A stretch of DNA of 64,000 nucleotides from Haliea sp. GTDB lineage: Bacteria > Pseudomonadota > Gammaproteobacteria > Pseudomonadales > Halieaceae. The notes beneath the pieces are model-generated. The model was not told the DNA's origin. It was given only the letters and a program-made list of their open reading frames with translations, and made no database searches. How positions within the stretch are numbered: the stretch's first letter is position 1; every line of letters starts with the position of its first letter. The stretch lies in contig JADJAL010000002.1 in the NCBI GenBank assembly GCA_016704305.1, positions 266,465-330,464 of the forward strand, given 5' to 3'. Positions 35,874 through 45,172 of the stretch are shown here, piece by piece. The translations under genes and the position numbers were made by a program.

Positions 35874-36833
35874 TCACGGCCTTTTAATCTGCACGCCCCG
35901 CCACTTTCGTTGCAACTGCGGATGTTCAAAGCGGCTGGCCGCAGGCGCTTTACGGTCTGTCGTGTCAATTCTTACCAGTGATTCAACATATTTCTCCCAG
36001 GCGATTTTCTTGCTCTGAACACGAATCGGATTGGGATGATGCCCGGGAAGCGAAACGAACGGATTGGTGTTGATTTCATACACCTGCACCCGGCCGTCAA
36101 CAATCCCGAAATCGACCCTGCCGTACTCCACGCCGGCTATGTCGAACACCTGGGACAAGTGCCCGGAAAACCTGTTGTCCAGGATCATGTCGAGTTCTTT
36201 CTGGTAGAGCTCCGGCGTCGCGCTGTTTTTCCTTCCGTGCTTTACCAACCACTTTATGTCGTGAACGGTGTGGGTAAAAAAAACCGTTGCGCCAATTTTG
36301 AATGACGACAGTTTGCGATACAGGTTCTCTGCCACTGGTTGCGCACAATATTCAATGATCAGGAGGTCGCTTTGGGCCTCACCACTTTGCAACAGCTCTC
36401 CGAGGGCATCCTGCAACGCCTGCTGCGTATGCAACAAGGGAGTGACCGGTTTCGTATGCATTGACATCCGACGCACAAAAGCAGGATACCGAGCAGGCCA
36501 TCGATTCTCCGTGACACGGTAGGCATTGAAATCATTCAGGCCCTGGTCATGAAGTTTGCGTAGCAATGCGCCGCGATCACCAATGGCAGCGGGATTGTTC
36601 AATGCCCTGTAACCCGGCCCCGCTTGCTGGATGTGGATAAACAACTTCGCGAGTACCGTCTGCTGCCAGACATCCATACGCTCCATGTCGGTGAAAACGT
36701 AGGTCGCCCTGGGCAACGTCTTTTGCTGTAATGCCCATTCGAAGCTATGAACCCTGATTTCGCAGGGCAATCGCGTGCGCGTCACGGCACTGAGTGTTTT
36801 CGTATGGTCTCTGTCGACCAGGAAGATGACCAT
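35874..36833 (-). CDS. ATP-grasp-like ligase, divergent from a repeat peptide
   Basis: 319 residues, no signal peptide. The N-terminal 90 residues look like a pre-ATP-grasp domain (MVIFLVDRDHTKTLSAV, YVFTDMERMDVWQQTV), then NNPAAIGDRGALLRKLHDQGLNDFNAYRV, a central IIEYCAQPVAENLYRKLSSF strand and the metal-binding end YGRVDFGIVDGRVQVYEINTNP (E253 and N255 as likely Mg ligands). ATP-grasp enzymes join a carboxylate to an amine, thiol or hydroxyl. It is not close to RimK, glutathione synthetase or D-Ala ligase by eye. It is divergent, by 90 bases, from a 91-residue Lys/Gly repeat peptide and an HExxH protein. The three may form a peptide-modifying cassette, with this protein the ligase. Confidence 0.78.
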   Translation of the reverse strand: MVIFLVDRDHTKTLSAVTRTRLPCEIRVHSFEWALQQKTLPRATYVFTDMERMDVWQQTVLAKLFIHIQQAGPGYRALNNPAAIGDRGALLRKLHDQGLNDFNAYRVTENRWPARYPAFVRRMSMHTKPVTPLLHTQQALQDALGELLQSGEAQSDLLIIEYCAQPVAENLYRKLSSFKIGATVFFTHTVHDIKWLVKHGRKNSATPELYQKELDMILDNRFSGHLSQVFDIAGVEYGRVDFGIVDGRVQVYEINTNPFVSLPGHHPNPIRVQSKKIAWEKYVESLVRIDTTDRKAPAASRFEHPQLQRKWRGVQIKRP

Positions 36834-36923
36834 GGCTATAGCGATCTTTCAATCCGCGTGGAATTATGAAATTATTTGTGACAAACTCAGGCCGAGTGTA
36901 CCAACCACTGTGAGGAAAATCCC

Positions 36924-37199
36924 ATGAAAAAATCCGTACCTGCCACGCTAACGCTCGAACAGAAAAAACTGCTCGGGTTCCGGATACAAGCTGCCGAGCA
37001 AACATCCGATGCAGAACACAGCAGTAGAATAGGTTCGAAAGTTGGTAACAAGGGGGAGCAAACACTTGGTACTGATCATATGGGTAAAATTGGTTCGAAA
37101 GTCGGCGGCAAAGGCGATGCCAAAATTGGCGCCAAAGTCGGATCGAAACCCACCATGAGTGCCAGGATTGGCGCAAAGGCTGGCTCAAAACCCGTATAA
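36924..37199 (+). CDS. Lys/Gly-rich repeat peptide, candidate modified-peptide precursor
   Basis: 91 residues; AGGA lies 8 bases before the ATG. Residues 1-34 (MKKSVPATLTLEQKKLLGFR...) look like a helical leader with LTLEQKKLLGFRIQAAEQ. Residues 35-90 hold four copies of [RK]IG[SA]K[VA]GxK[GP]: RIGSKVGNKG (35-44), KIGSKVGGKG (55-64), KIGAKVGSKP (67-76), RIGAKAGSKP (81-90), with short spacers EQTLGTDHMG, DA and TMSA. Third positions differ between repeats, so selection on the protein is likely. There is no signal peptide. I know of no named family. A leader plus repeated core beside a ligase is the layout of RiPP precursors; the alternative is a small nucleic-acid-binding basic protein. Confidence 0.75.
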   Translation: MKKSVPATLTLEQKKLLGFRIQAAEQTSDAEHSSRIGSKVGNKGEQTLGTDHMGKIGSKVGGKGDAKIGAKVGSKPTMSARIGAKAGSKPV

Positions 37200-37221
37200 A
37201 CCCGCTAAATAGAGGAATGGG

Positions 37222-38256
37222 TTGTTTGTGTCGTTGGCCGTAGCTTCTGCAAACTATTCCTTATGCGCCAACCCTGACAGAGCCCGAACCATGGACGCCA
37301 CCATGGTTCGGGAACTTGTAAAAAGTCTTAAGTACATCCAAAGCGAAATCCAGAACCAAAAGCCCGCCCATATTCCCGACGCACAGGCTCAGCGCCTGGC
37401 CGCTGCAATCACGCATCTGGGGCCCTGCAAAAAAATACACCCGGCAGTGTTTGGCTCTTACTACCAGTTCGTCATGGCCGCGACCGAGGGAACTCCGACC
37501 GACGCTTTCGTGGATGTGATGTTCTCGGCCAGCCAATGGCCCTGTGATTTCACTATTCGCAATCTTGACATAGAGAGCCTGCGCGACCCGCGGGTGCTCG
37601 ATATCTATCTGGCGTGCCTCAATACCGACCCCACGATAACACTGCCTTTCTTGCGACCCGACCCTGCGGCGGCAGAACGTACACGCGACCTTATCCGTGA
37701 GGCGCTGGATCTGATGGAAACGGCCATTCCGCATCTGGCGCAGGAGTTTTACGGTCTCGTCCACGAAATCGTGTTGGCAAGCTCCGCAACGGGTGAGGGA
37801 GAAATGCGTTTTGACGGCGCTTCCTCCTACATGCTGTGGGGCGCGCTGTTCCTCAATGCCGATGAAACGAAATCCGTGCTGGAGATGCTGGAAACACTGA
37901 TCCATGAATCGTCCCACAGCCTGCTGTTCGGCATGTGCACGGAAGAAGCGCTGGTGAACAATGATGACGAAGCCACGTTCCAATCGCCATTGCGACCCGA
38001 CCCCCGCCCTATGGATGGTATCTATCATGCGACGTACGTATCCGCCCGCATGCACTACGCCATCGCGGAGGCAATCCGGTCTCCCGTATTGGACACCGCG
38101 CAGCGGGAAGAGGCAGGCACTCTGCTCAGGAGTAGCTATCGGGCGTTCAGTGATGGCTACCGGTTGGTAGCAGAACACGGTGAGCTCACTGCAACCGGAG
38201 AGCGATTAATGCAGGAAGCCCATAAATATATGTCGCAGTCTCCCTACAGGATCTGA
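37222..38256 (+). CDS. HExxH-motif protein, putative peptide modification or protease partner
   Basis: Read from a TTG at 37222, five bases after AGAGGA (a GTG at 37228 and an ATG at 37291 are alternatives); 344 residues. The zinc motif HESSH is at residues 228-232 in LETLIHESSHSLLFGM, followed by EEALVNNDDEATFQSPLRPDPRPMDGIYHATYVSARMHY. This matches the HEXXH-motif domain (TIGR04267 type) described for proteins found near modified-peptide systems. A conserved glutamate (in DDEATFQ) could be the third ligand. It is 22 bases downstream of the repeat peptide, so co-transcribed. It may mature or cleave the peptide. No signal peptide is seen. Confidence 0.8.
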   Translation: MFVSLAVASANYSLCANPDRARTMDATMVRELVKSLKYIQSEIQNQKPAHIPDAQAQRLAAAITHLGPCKKIHPAVFGSYYQFVMAATEGTPTDAFVDVMFSASQWPCDFTIRNLDIESLRDPRVLDIYLACLNTDPTITLPFLRPDPAAAERTRDLIREALDLMETAIPHLAQEFYGLVHEIVLASSATGEGEMRFDGASSYMLWGALFLNADETKSVLEMLETLIHESSHSLLFGMCTEEALVNNDDEATFQSPLRPDPRPMDGIYHATYVSARMHYAIAEAIRSPVLDTAQREEAGTLLRSSYRAFSDGYRLVAEHGELTATGERLMQEAHKYMSQSPYRI

Positions 38257-38313
38257 CGCACTAATTGCTCAATAGCACCAACGGCAACCGGGCGGCCGAC
38301 CTGTAATACGCCC

Positions 38314-39733
38314 TCAGTCGTCGCCCCGGCGCAACTGCACCCAGCTCCAGATGGCGGCGCTGTAGTCAGCAGGGCCGCCGGCCAGCGTGTTCGTGCCATC
38401 GATGTTCGTCACCACGTGTTTGTCGCAGGCGGTGGTGCCATCAGGCCCCTCGACACACAGCGGAAGATTCTTCGAGCGCGATCCGGTGCCAAGGCCATCG
38501 ATGGCCAGCGTGAGCGGTCGATGCATGCACTCGGTGGAACCCAGGGTTACCGTTGTGCCATTCACCGGGCACTGGATCGGAGTCGCACCGCACGTGTTGG
38601 TGTCCCCTTTGTTCCAGACATGCAGGATCGGCACCTGCAGAATGCCTCGCGTCACCAGCAGGTGGGGCTGGTTTATCGGGTCCGATACCGACGGGTGCAT
38701 GCGCGCAGCGACGGCCGGGCGAGCGACCGCATCGCTCGGGCCCGCGCACACCTGCTGGTCGATCTTGGCCTGCTCGTAATCCCTGTTCAGCACGCTGGCG
38801 TCGGGGATGATGCCGTCCGGGGCGATGCCCTGGGCCTGCATCGCCCACGCCACATGTATCGTGCCGGCAGAGCCGGCGCTGCCACCGAGCAGGAAGGTGT
38901 CATCCGTGGGATAGGTCTGCTGGGCAAACTGGATGGCGGATTTGGTGGCCACCAGGCCGGTGGTGGGCCGTGGCGCGCCGCCGGGGGTGGTGTTCGGGTT
39001 GTTGGGATCGCCATTGTTGAACCGGCATACAGGTCGTGGCTGCACATGGACACCACGAGAATCCGGTATCCGGCGCCCTTCACATCCGCCATCAGACCCG
39101 CACGGCTGTGGCCCAGCAGTTCGGATCGGCTCTCCTCGTCCATCCGCTGCGCGTTGGGCCTGGGTGCGCCGTTGCTATCGAAGAAGCCGACGCCGCCGCC
39201 GTGCATCTTCACCAAAAGCGGCGCAGTGGCCGTGCTCGACGCCCCCTTCCGTCCAGTATGAACGTCTGGTAGCCGCTGGACGGCAGGGTAGGCCTCGTTG
39301 CGGTAGTAGTCCCAGGCATAGCCCTCGTCGGTAACGAACTGATCTTCACGATCTGGTCGGTGACTGCGGGGGTTGAGAGCGGTACGCCGGCTTTGAATAC
39401 AGCCCGCAGCGGTGGCATGGTTTGCCCCCAGTAGCCCTTCACCGTTGCTTCAGGAATATTGAATGGGCAGTCATAGTTCGGCGGCGCGGCATTCTGGCAA
39501 TAGGTTACCCAATGGTCAAAAAACCAACCAGGCCGCGCAGCTGCGGAATACGTTTCATCGTAGGCGCCGACAACGTAGTTTTCGCTGCAGTTCTCCAGCC
39601 CCGCCCGGAAATCTTCAAGGATTCCTGTTCGCTGCAGAGGGACATCGCCCTCGCCCTCGATTTCTATCGGGTGACTGCAGGCATTTAGAAGGAGTAATGC
39701 AATGCAGATGGGCAGGATGTCTAGTGTTCTCAT
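38314..39733 (-). CDS. Secreted lipoprotein esterase, alpha/beta-hydrolase type (frameshifts)
   Basis: The start has a lipoprotein signal (IALLLLNACSHP). Three frames are needed: 39733 to about 39338, then a part with GYAWDYYRNEAYP and later VKMHGGGVGFFDSNG, then 39045 to 38314. The HGGG oxyanion-hole motif, the nucleophile LLGGSAGSAG and the late VWNKGDTNTCG suit a serine esterase resembling pectin-acetylesterase/Notum-like enzymes. Frame changes near 39338 and 39020 each need one base added to a doublet, and the middle has at least one more. Several cysteine pairs (CAGPS, CGATPIQC, CVEGPDGTTAC) fit a periplasmic or surface protein. It is convergent with the HExxH gene. Confidence 0.72.
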
Positions 39734-39857
39734 GTGGGCTCCGCGCGTGCTTGTTTGTGTCCGCCAGAGACAGCAGAAGCCACAAAAGGTTCTCAGAGTC
39801 GTTCAGTATGTGTGTATCTGTTTGTGAAACTCAATGGGTTTCGTTGCGCTTTAGTTG

Positions 39858-40826
39858 TCAGGCGGTCTGGCCCACCAGTGACAGCGCAGACAGCAGGAAG
39901 AAACCCAGCGTGATGGTGACCAGCGACAACAACGTCGTCAGCACGATGATGTTGGCGGCCAGCGTCCCGTCGCCTCGCGCGGCCACGACCATCACATGAC
40001 TGGAAGCCGCCACCGGCGCCGCCAATAAAAGAAACATCACACCCAGTTGTTCGTCACGCACCCCCATCGTCCAGGCCAGCAGTATGCCCAGCAGCGGTGC
40101 AACGCACAGCCGCCACAGGCTGGACTCCCACGTCAGCCCGCCCGCCTTGTATAAATGCGAGAAATTCATCGACGCGCCGATACACACCAGCACCAGCGGG
40201 AGGAAAAAGGTCGACAGGCCGGACCCCAGCGGCCGCAGCACACCAGGCACCGGCAAACCGGACACCGACAGCAACACACCCGCACTGATGCCGATGATCA
40301 GCGGATTGCGCGCGATACCGAGCAGCACGCTGCGTATCGTCGTGCTGGAACCCAGCGTGCTATTGAGTACCCACACGGCGAGAATGTTGTACAGCACGGT
40401 CATCAGCGCAATGGGCAGCGCGGCCAGAACGGGACCGCGCTCGCCGTAGGCGGAAAACGTCATCGCAACCCCCACGATGGCGAGATTGGAGCGAAAAGCG
40501 GCCTGCACAAAAATGCCGCGCAATGCGCGAGGATGGCCGCGCCAGCGCGAGTAATACCAGGCGAGCACGAGTGTCAGCAGTGTCGCCAGCACACCGGCCA
40601 GCAGGTAGAGCGCGCTGCCCAGGTGTGAGTAGTCCACCTGTGCCGCCCCGGCAAACAGCATCAGCGGCAAGCCGGTCATGAACGCGATACGCGACAGCTT
40701 TGCATTCAAGGCTGGCCGGAGCACGCCGACCATCCTCAGCACGACACCGAGCACTACCCAGGCGAACGTCGGCAGCGAGACCGCGAGAGCCGCATAGAAG
40801 AGCGCCAGCGTGTCAGACACGGACAT
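39858..40826 (-). CDS. AEC-family (auxin efflux carrier type) transporter
   Basis: 322 residues with about ten hydrophobic helices. PTFAWVVLGVVLRMVGVL starts it, FRSNLAIVGVAMTFSAYGERG in the centre and LIIGISAGVL in helix 6 are typical of AEC permeases. LVCIGASMNFSHLY and SSHVMVVAARGDGTLAANII are the usual later motifs. Bacterial members move malate, amino acids or other organic acids. It is 16 bases after the aminotransferase gene, so it may handle the amine or keto acid of that enzyme. Confidence 0.88.
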   Translation of the reverse strand: MSVSDTLALFYAALAVSLPTFAWVVLGVVLRMVGVLRPALNAKLSRIAFMTGLPLMLFAGAAQVDYSHLGSALYLLAGVLATLLTLVLAWYYSRWRGHPRALRGIFVQAAFRSNLAIVGVAMTFSAYGERGPVLAALPIALMTVLYNILAVWVLNSTLGSSTTIRSVLLGIARNPLIIGISAGVLLSVSGLPVPGVLRPLGSGLSTFFLPLVLVCIGASMNFSHLYKAGGLTWESSLWRLCVAPLLGILLAWTMGVRDEQLGVMFLLLAAPVAASSHVMVVAARGDGTLAANIIVLTTLLSLVTITLGFFLLSALSLVGQTA

Positions 40827-40842
40827 CGTTCAACGCAGAACG

Positions 40843-42168
40843 TCAGGCGAGTTCAGCCAGCGTGTCCCCGAGCGCAGACAACAGGCTGTCGATCTGCGCC
40901 GTCTCCATCACAAACGGCAGGCCCAGCGATATCACATCGCCGCCGTAACGCACGTAGAAACCTTTCTCCCACATACGCATCGCAACTTCGAACGGTCGAC
41001 GCGCCGGCTCGCCGGGATAGGGCTGCAACTGAATGGCACCGGCGAAACCGAAGTTGCGGATATCGGTCACATGCGGAGCACCCTGCAATTGATGCAGCGC
41101 GTCTTCGAAATACGGCGCCATACTCGCCACGCGCTGCGGCAGCGCCTCACGCTGCAACAGTGCCAGTGCGGCATTGGCGGCGGCGCAGGCCACAGGATGG
41201 CCCGAGTAGGTGTAACCGTGGGGGAACTCCAGCATGTAGTCCGGGCCGCCCTTGTCCATAAAGGTCTGGTAAATCTCGGCCCTGGCGACCACGGCACCCA
41301 TCGGGACCGCGCCGTTGGTAATCTGTTTAGCCAGCGTCATGATGTCGGGCACCACGCCAAACACGTCGGCAGCCGTCAATCCGCCGCAGCGGCCCAGCCC
41401 GGTGATCACCTCATCGAAGATCAGCAGGATGTCATTCGCCGTGCAGATATCGCGCAGCCGCTGCAAATACCCGACGGGCGGAGGGATCACACCGCCGGAG
41501 CCAATCATCGGCTCGACAATCACCGCCGCGATATTTGACGCGTCATGCAGTGCGATAAGGTCCAGCAGTTCATCCGCAAGATGTGCGCCTTTTGCCGGCA
41601 TGCCCCGCGTGAACACGTTTTCTGGCAACAGCGTGTGCGAGAGGTGATCTGCTTCCACCGCCTGCCCGAACAATTTACGGTTGGCGGCGATGCCGCCGAC
41701 CGCGATGCCGCCGAAATTCACGCCGTGATAACCGCGGCCGCGACCGATAAACCGCGTCTTGCTGGAGGCGCCCTTCTGTCGCCAGTACGCCCGCGCCATC
41801 TTCAAAGCGGTCTCGACACACTCGGAGCCGGAATTGGTGAAGAACACATAATCGAGGCCATCCGGCGTCAGCGACTTGACGGTATTGGCGAGTTCGAACA
41901 CGCCCGGATGGCCAAATTGAAACGCCGGAGAGTAGTCGAGCACCTGCAATTGCTTGTATACGGCCTCGGCAATTTCAGGACGATTGTGCCCTGCCCCGCA
42001 GCACCACAACCCGGACAGGCTATCGAGAATTCGGCGCCCCTTGTCGTCGATCAGATGGACACCCTCGGCCGCGACAATCATGCGCGGATCGCGCTTGAAC
42101 TGCCGGTTGCCGGTATAGGGCATCCAGTGGGCTTCGAGTTGTGCGCGGGTGAGTGGTGTGGTCGTCAT
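40843..42168 (-). CDS. Class III (omega) aminotransferase, beta-alanine:pyruvate type
   Basis: 441 residues. PLP-enzyme motifs: LWCCGAGHNRPEIAEAVYKQL, FFTNSGSECVETALKMARAYWRQ, AVIVEPMIGSGGVIPPPVGYL, LIFDEVITGLGRCG, and the cofactor lysine in TLAKQITNGAVPMGAV. The start LEAHWMPYTGNRQFKRDPRMI is characteristic of the omega-amino acid:pyruvate aminotransferase branch. It converts an omega-amino acid or amine to the aldehyde with pyruvate as acceptor. It forms an operon with the AEC transporter. Confidence 0.92.
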   Translation of the reverse strand: MTTTPLTRAQLEAHWMPYTGNRQFKRDPRMIVAAEGVHLIDDKGRRILDSLSGLWCCGAGHNRPEIAEAVYKQLQVLDYSPAFQFGHPGVFELANTVKSLTPDGLDYVFFTNSGSECVETALKMARAYWRQKGASSKTRFIGRGRGYHGVNFGGIAVGGIAANRKLFGQAVEADHLSHTLLPENVFTRGMPAKGAHLADELLDLIALHDASNIAAVIVEPMIGSGGVIPPPVGYLQRLRDICTANDILLIFDEVITGLGRCGGLTAADVFGVVPDIMTLAKQITNGAVPMGAVVARAEIYQTFMDKGGPDYMLEFPHGYTYSGHPVACAAANAALALLQREALPQRVASMAPYFEDALHQLQGAPHVTDIRNFGFAGAIQLQPYPGEPARRPFEVAMRMWEKGFYVRYGGDVISLGLPFVMETAQIDSLLSALGDTLAELA

Positions 42169-42370
42169 TCCTGTGTCCCTCTGTGTGATGGGGGGTATTT
42201 TAGGCCGATAATTACACGGTATAAATCACTATCTTGCGGCGTGCGATTCCCACGGTGTGAAACGCGACTGAGGAGGTGGCGAACTACCTTGCTGATTCGA
42301 GAGGTCATGGGTAGCAGGTGCAGCGGGATTGATTCGAGGTGGATCGTTCAGACGAGGCGGGCTCGGGCGC

Positions 42371-42422
42371 CGGGTGTGCAATTCCATCGCTTCCCGATAC
42401 TCGCGATGAAATTGCACACCCG
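42371..42422. repeat. Long hairpin 1 (20-base arms)
   Basis: CGGGTGTGCAATTCCATCGC and GCGATGAAATTGCACACCCG pair with one mismatch around a 12-base loop TTCCCGATACTC. The hairpin lies upstream of the aminotransferase operon. Its loop is the complement of the loop of the second hairpin 120 bases away. Confidence 0.7.
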
Positions 42423-42513
42423 ACACCCGAACCCTCGTTCCGTGCCAGCTCCTGAATCTGTGTTCCGGATGATCTCACGTAGTTTTAAGTGATCGTACAC
42501 TCGGAACGAGGCT

Positions 42514-42578
42514 CCGGGTGGGAAAGCATTTTTGCCTGCGAGTATCGGGGAAGCAGGGAAAAATGCTTTCCCACCCGG
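42514..42578. repeat. Long hairpin 2 (26-base arms)
   Basis: The left arm 42514-42539 and right arm 42553-42578 pair with one mismatch (CCGGGTGGGAAAGCATTTTT, and the rest of the arm TGCCTGC/GCAGGG). The 13-base loop is GAGTATCGGGGAA, complementary to the loop of hairpin 1 apart from one extra G. The pair looks like two members of one repeat family in opposite orientation, with different arms and a shared centre. Confidence 0.7.
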
Positions 42579-42688
42579 GGCCGTTCGCTGGCACTGACCA
42601 CATAGGTCCACCCGGTGGACCGTAGCCCCTCGCTCACGGAAACTGGAAGGGCCCATTCCGACCAGAATCGTTGGCGGAAAGATTACGG

Positions 42689-44400
42689 CTAATCCTTATA
42701 ACCGGTAATCGACTTCGCCGCCTGGTACGCAAACGTCATCGCTGGCCCGAGGGTGGAACCCGGCCCCGGATAACAAGGGAGCGTCGGCGCACTGCAGTTG
42801 CCGATCGCATACAGGCCCTTGATGACATGCCCGTCCTCGTGAATCACTTGCGCATCGGCATTGATCACCATGCCGCCCTGGGTGCCGAAGTCGCCCGGAT
42901 CGACCTTCATCGCGTAATACGGCGGCTTGTTGATCGGCCCGAGGCAGGGGTTGGGCGTCACGCGCGGATCGCCGTAGTAGCGGTCATAGGCCGATTCGCC
43001 GCGGTGGCAATCCGGATCGTGGCCGGTGCGCGCGTACTCGTTGATCTTGTGCACGGTTTCCTGCAGGCCCGCTGCGTCCACGTTGATCTTGCGCGCCAGC
43101 TCGGCAATCGAATCAGCCTTGGCGAAGAACCCCTCCTCCTCGTAACGCTTGGGCACCGCCCAGTCCGGCAGGAACTTGCTGTTGTAGAGCGGGCCGACGA
43201 AATACGTCGCGCGGAAATTCGCGTCGAAAATCTGCCAGCTCGGGTTGAGTGGATTCTCCTCCGTATGCTTGGCAAACGTCTCTGCTGGAAGGCCATGTAA
43301 TTCTGCGATTCATTGCTGAAGCGCTGGCCTGCCGGGTTTACCATGATGGAGCCGGGGTAGGATTTTTCCATAATGCTCAGGCGGGGGATTTCCTCGCCCG
43401 GCACGGAAATCGTGTTGCACCACCAGGCCTCGTTCATGCGGTGCATTTTTGCCCCCAGGCGAATGCCCTCGCGGATCGCATCGCCGGTGTTGTCGCGGGT
43501 GCCGGCGCTCCAGCGATGGTCCGTGGGTTGCGGCAGGTACTGTTCGCGCATCGCCTGGTTGTGCTCGAAGCCACCGGCGGCGAGGACGACGGCCTTGCGC
43601 GCCTGGATGCGCAGGGGCTTGCCATCGCGGATCACCTCCACGCCGACCACCTTGCCATTCACGTCGACGACGCTGGTCATCGCCGTGTTCAGCCACAGCG
43701 GAATATCCCGGTCCTGCATGGAGGCGCGCAGGCGCGCGACGCCAGCGCAGCCGGTTGCCAGTCGGCGATGGAACTTGTCCTTGAGGCGCCACGGAATATC
43801 CAGCAGGTAATCCACCACCAGCTTCACGGCGGTTTTCCACCAGCCGGGCTGCTGGCCTATCAGCAGGGCGGCCTCAACCTGCGTGAAGCCGATCAGTCCG
43901 CCCAGGTGCATCATCGGGTGGGTGCGACGCAGGCGCTTCCACTCATCGCCGAGCTCATCCGCATTGAAGGTTTCCGGCTCCATCGAGCGATGGCCGTGCA
44001 TGGCGCCTTCGAGGTTGGTGTAGTAATCCGGGTAGTGCTCCAGCGTGACGTAGCGCATGCGTGTCCGTTGGTGCAGGAAATCCACCATCCTGGGACCGTT
44101 CTCGAGGTAGGCGTCCAGTTGGTATTCCGGCACCTCTTCCTCCGTGATCAACTGGCGCAGGTAAGTCTTGGCTTTGTCCGTGGAATCGTCGGCACCGGCC
44201 GCTCTGGCATAGCGGTTGCACGGTATCCAGACGCCGCCGCCGGAGATCGAACTGGTGCCGCCGTAGAGGTGGGATTTCTCGATGACCAGCACATCCCTGG
44301 TGCCCATCTCATAGCTGCACAGCGCCGCGGTCATGCCACCATTACCGGAGCCGACGACCACTACATCGAAACTGTAATCCCACTGCTGTTTTGCTGCCAT
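42689..44400 (-). CDS. FAD-dependent dehydrogenase, 3-ketosteroid Delta1-dehydrogenase-like (one frameshift)
   Basis: From the ATG at 44400 the protein would have about 570 residues. FAD-binding DVVVVGSGNGGMTAALCSYEMG, then LVIEKSHLYGGTSSISGGGVWIP, RKAVVLAAGGFEHN and the C-terminal LYAIGNCSAPTLPCYPGPGSTLGPAMTFAYQAAK are the classic KstD/fumarate-reductase flavoprotein order. A frame change at about 43281 (adding one G gives QQETFAKHTEENP) joins it to the second frame, which ends at 42689. It would desaturate a steroid A-ring or a related cyclic ketone. An upstream open frame (to 44508) lacks similarity, so the later ATG is preferred. Confidence 0.88.
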
Positions 44401-44639
44401 TGCGCCCACTCCGTGAATCCTGGCGCCATGGTAGCGCAATCGCCGCGCATTACAGCCCCGACCCGAGGCGTAAGGGGCGACAGGTTTAAGAATTTGGTCG
44501 TAACGCATCAGCGCCGGGCTCGATTAGCGGCAAATTTTCCTTGTCAGCCCGGTAAAGCGGTTAATACACTGTCGGCACGCTGCTGACACGGGCCGATTCG
44601 AGTTTCGATGATTCCCAACAACTCTCGGCAATGCACGAT

Positions 44640-44676
44640 AATCACGACATCTCACGACAATCACGACATCTCACGA
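44640..44676. repeat. Two direct copies of an 18-base sequence before the cytochrome gene
   Basis: AATCACGACATCTCACGA occurs at 44640-44657 and 44659-44676, i.e. a 19-base period, ending just before the ribosome site GAGGA of the cytochrome c gene. Possibly a binding site for a regulator working as two dimers on one DNA face, or simple slippage. Confidence 0.7.
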
Positions 44677-44689
44677 TGAGGAACCCGGC

Positions 44690-45172
44690 ATGCAACATCC
44701 CAAGCGCAGTACCCTACTGGCAATTTCTGTCCTTGCTGGCTTCGCCCTGGCCCCCCTCGCCTTCTCGCATTACGACGACAAGGAGCCCGCGCAGTCGTAC
44801 CGGCAATCCTGGTTTGCGTTGATGGCGGCGAACTTCGGCCCGATGACCATGATGGTGAAAGGCGATATCCCGTGGCAGGAGAATGAGATGGCAGCCTATG
44901 CCGACCAACTGGCGGCACTGGTAACGCTGGATGTGATGCGCGGTTTCGCGGACGGCACAGACAAGGGCACGACACGGGCCAAGCCCGAAATCTGGGAAAA
45001 CAAGCCGGACTTCACCGCCAAGATGGACGATTTGACCAAGGCGGTAAATGCGCTGCAAACCGTTGCCAACCAGGGAACTGATCGCAAGGCGATCGCCGAG
45101 GGCGTAGCCGCTACCGGGCAAGCCTGCAAAGCGTGTCACGACGAATACAAGTCGAAAGATTATTTGTATTGA
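44690..45172 (+). CDS. Cytochrome c' (class II) or related c-type cytochrome
   Basis: 160 residues. A signal peptide (LLAISVLAGFALAPLAFS) exports it to the periplasm. The heme site CKACH is at the C-terminus (about 148-152) in the pattern CKACHDEYKSK, and four helices precede it, the cytochrome c' layout (PF01322). Such proteins bind NO or act as electron carriers, often with a b561-type cytochrome; one is at 59708 in this window but is not linked. GAGGA lies 8 bases before the ATG. Confidence 0.9.
   Translation: MQHPKRSTLLAISVLAGFALAPLAFSHYDDKEPAQSYRQSWFALMAANFGPMTMMVKGDIPWQENEMAAYADQLAALVTLDVMRGFADGTDKGTTRAKPEIWENKPDFTAKMDDLTKAVNALQTVANQGTDRKAIAEGVAATGQACKACHDEYKSKDYLY

Noticed and set aside
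35833..35883. Terminator after ureG
   Set aside because: A GTGA/TCAC pairing with GGCC and TTTT is present, but an 8-base bulge makes the stem weak; mentioned only in the ureG entry.
43249..44586. 445-residue open frame antisense to the KstD-like gene
   Set aside because: Shadow frame: His/Gln/Val-rich without motifs; the opposite strand carries FAD-binding motifs.
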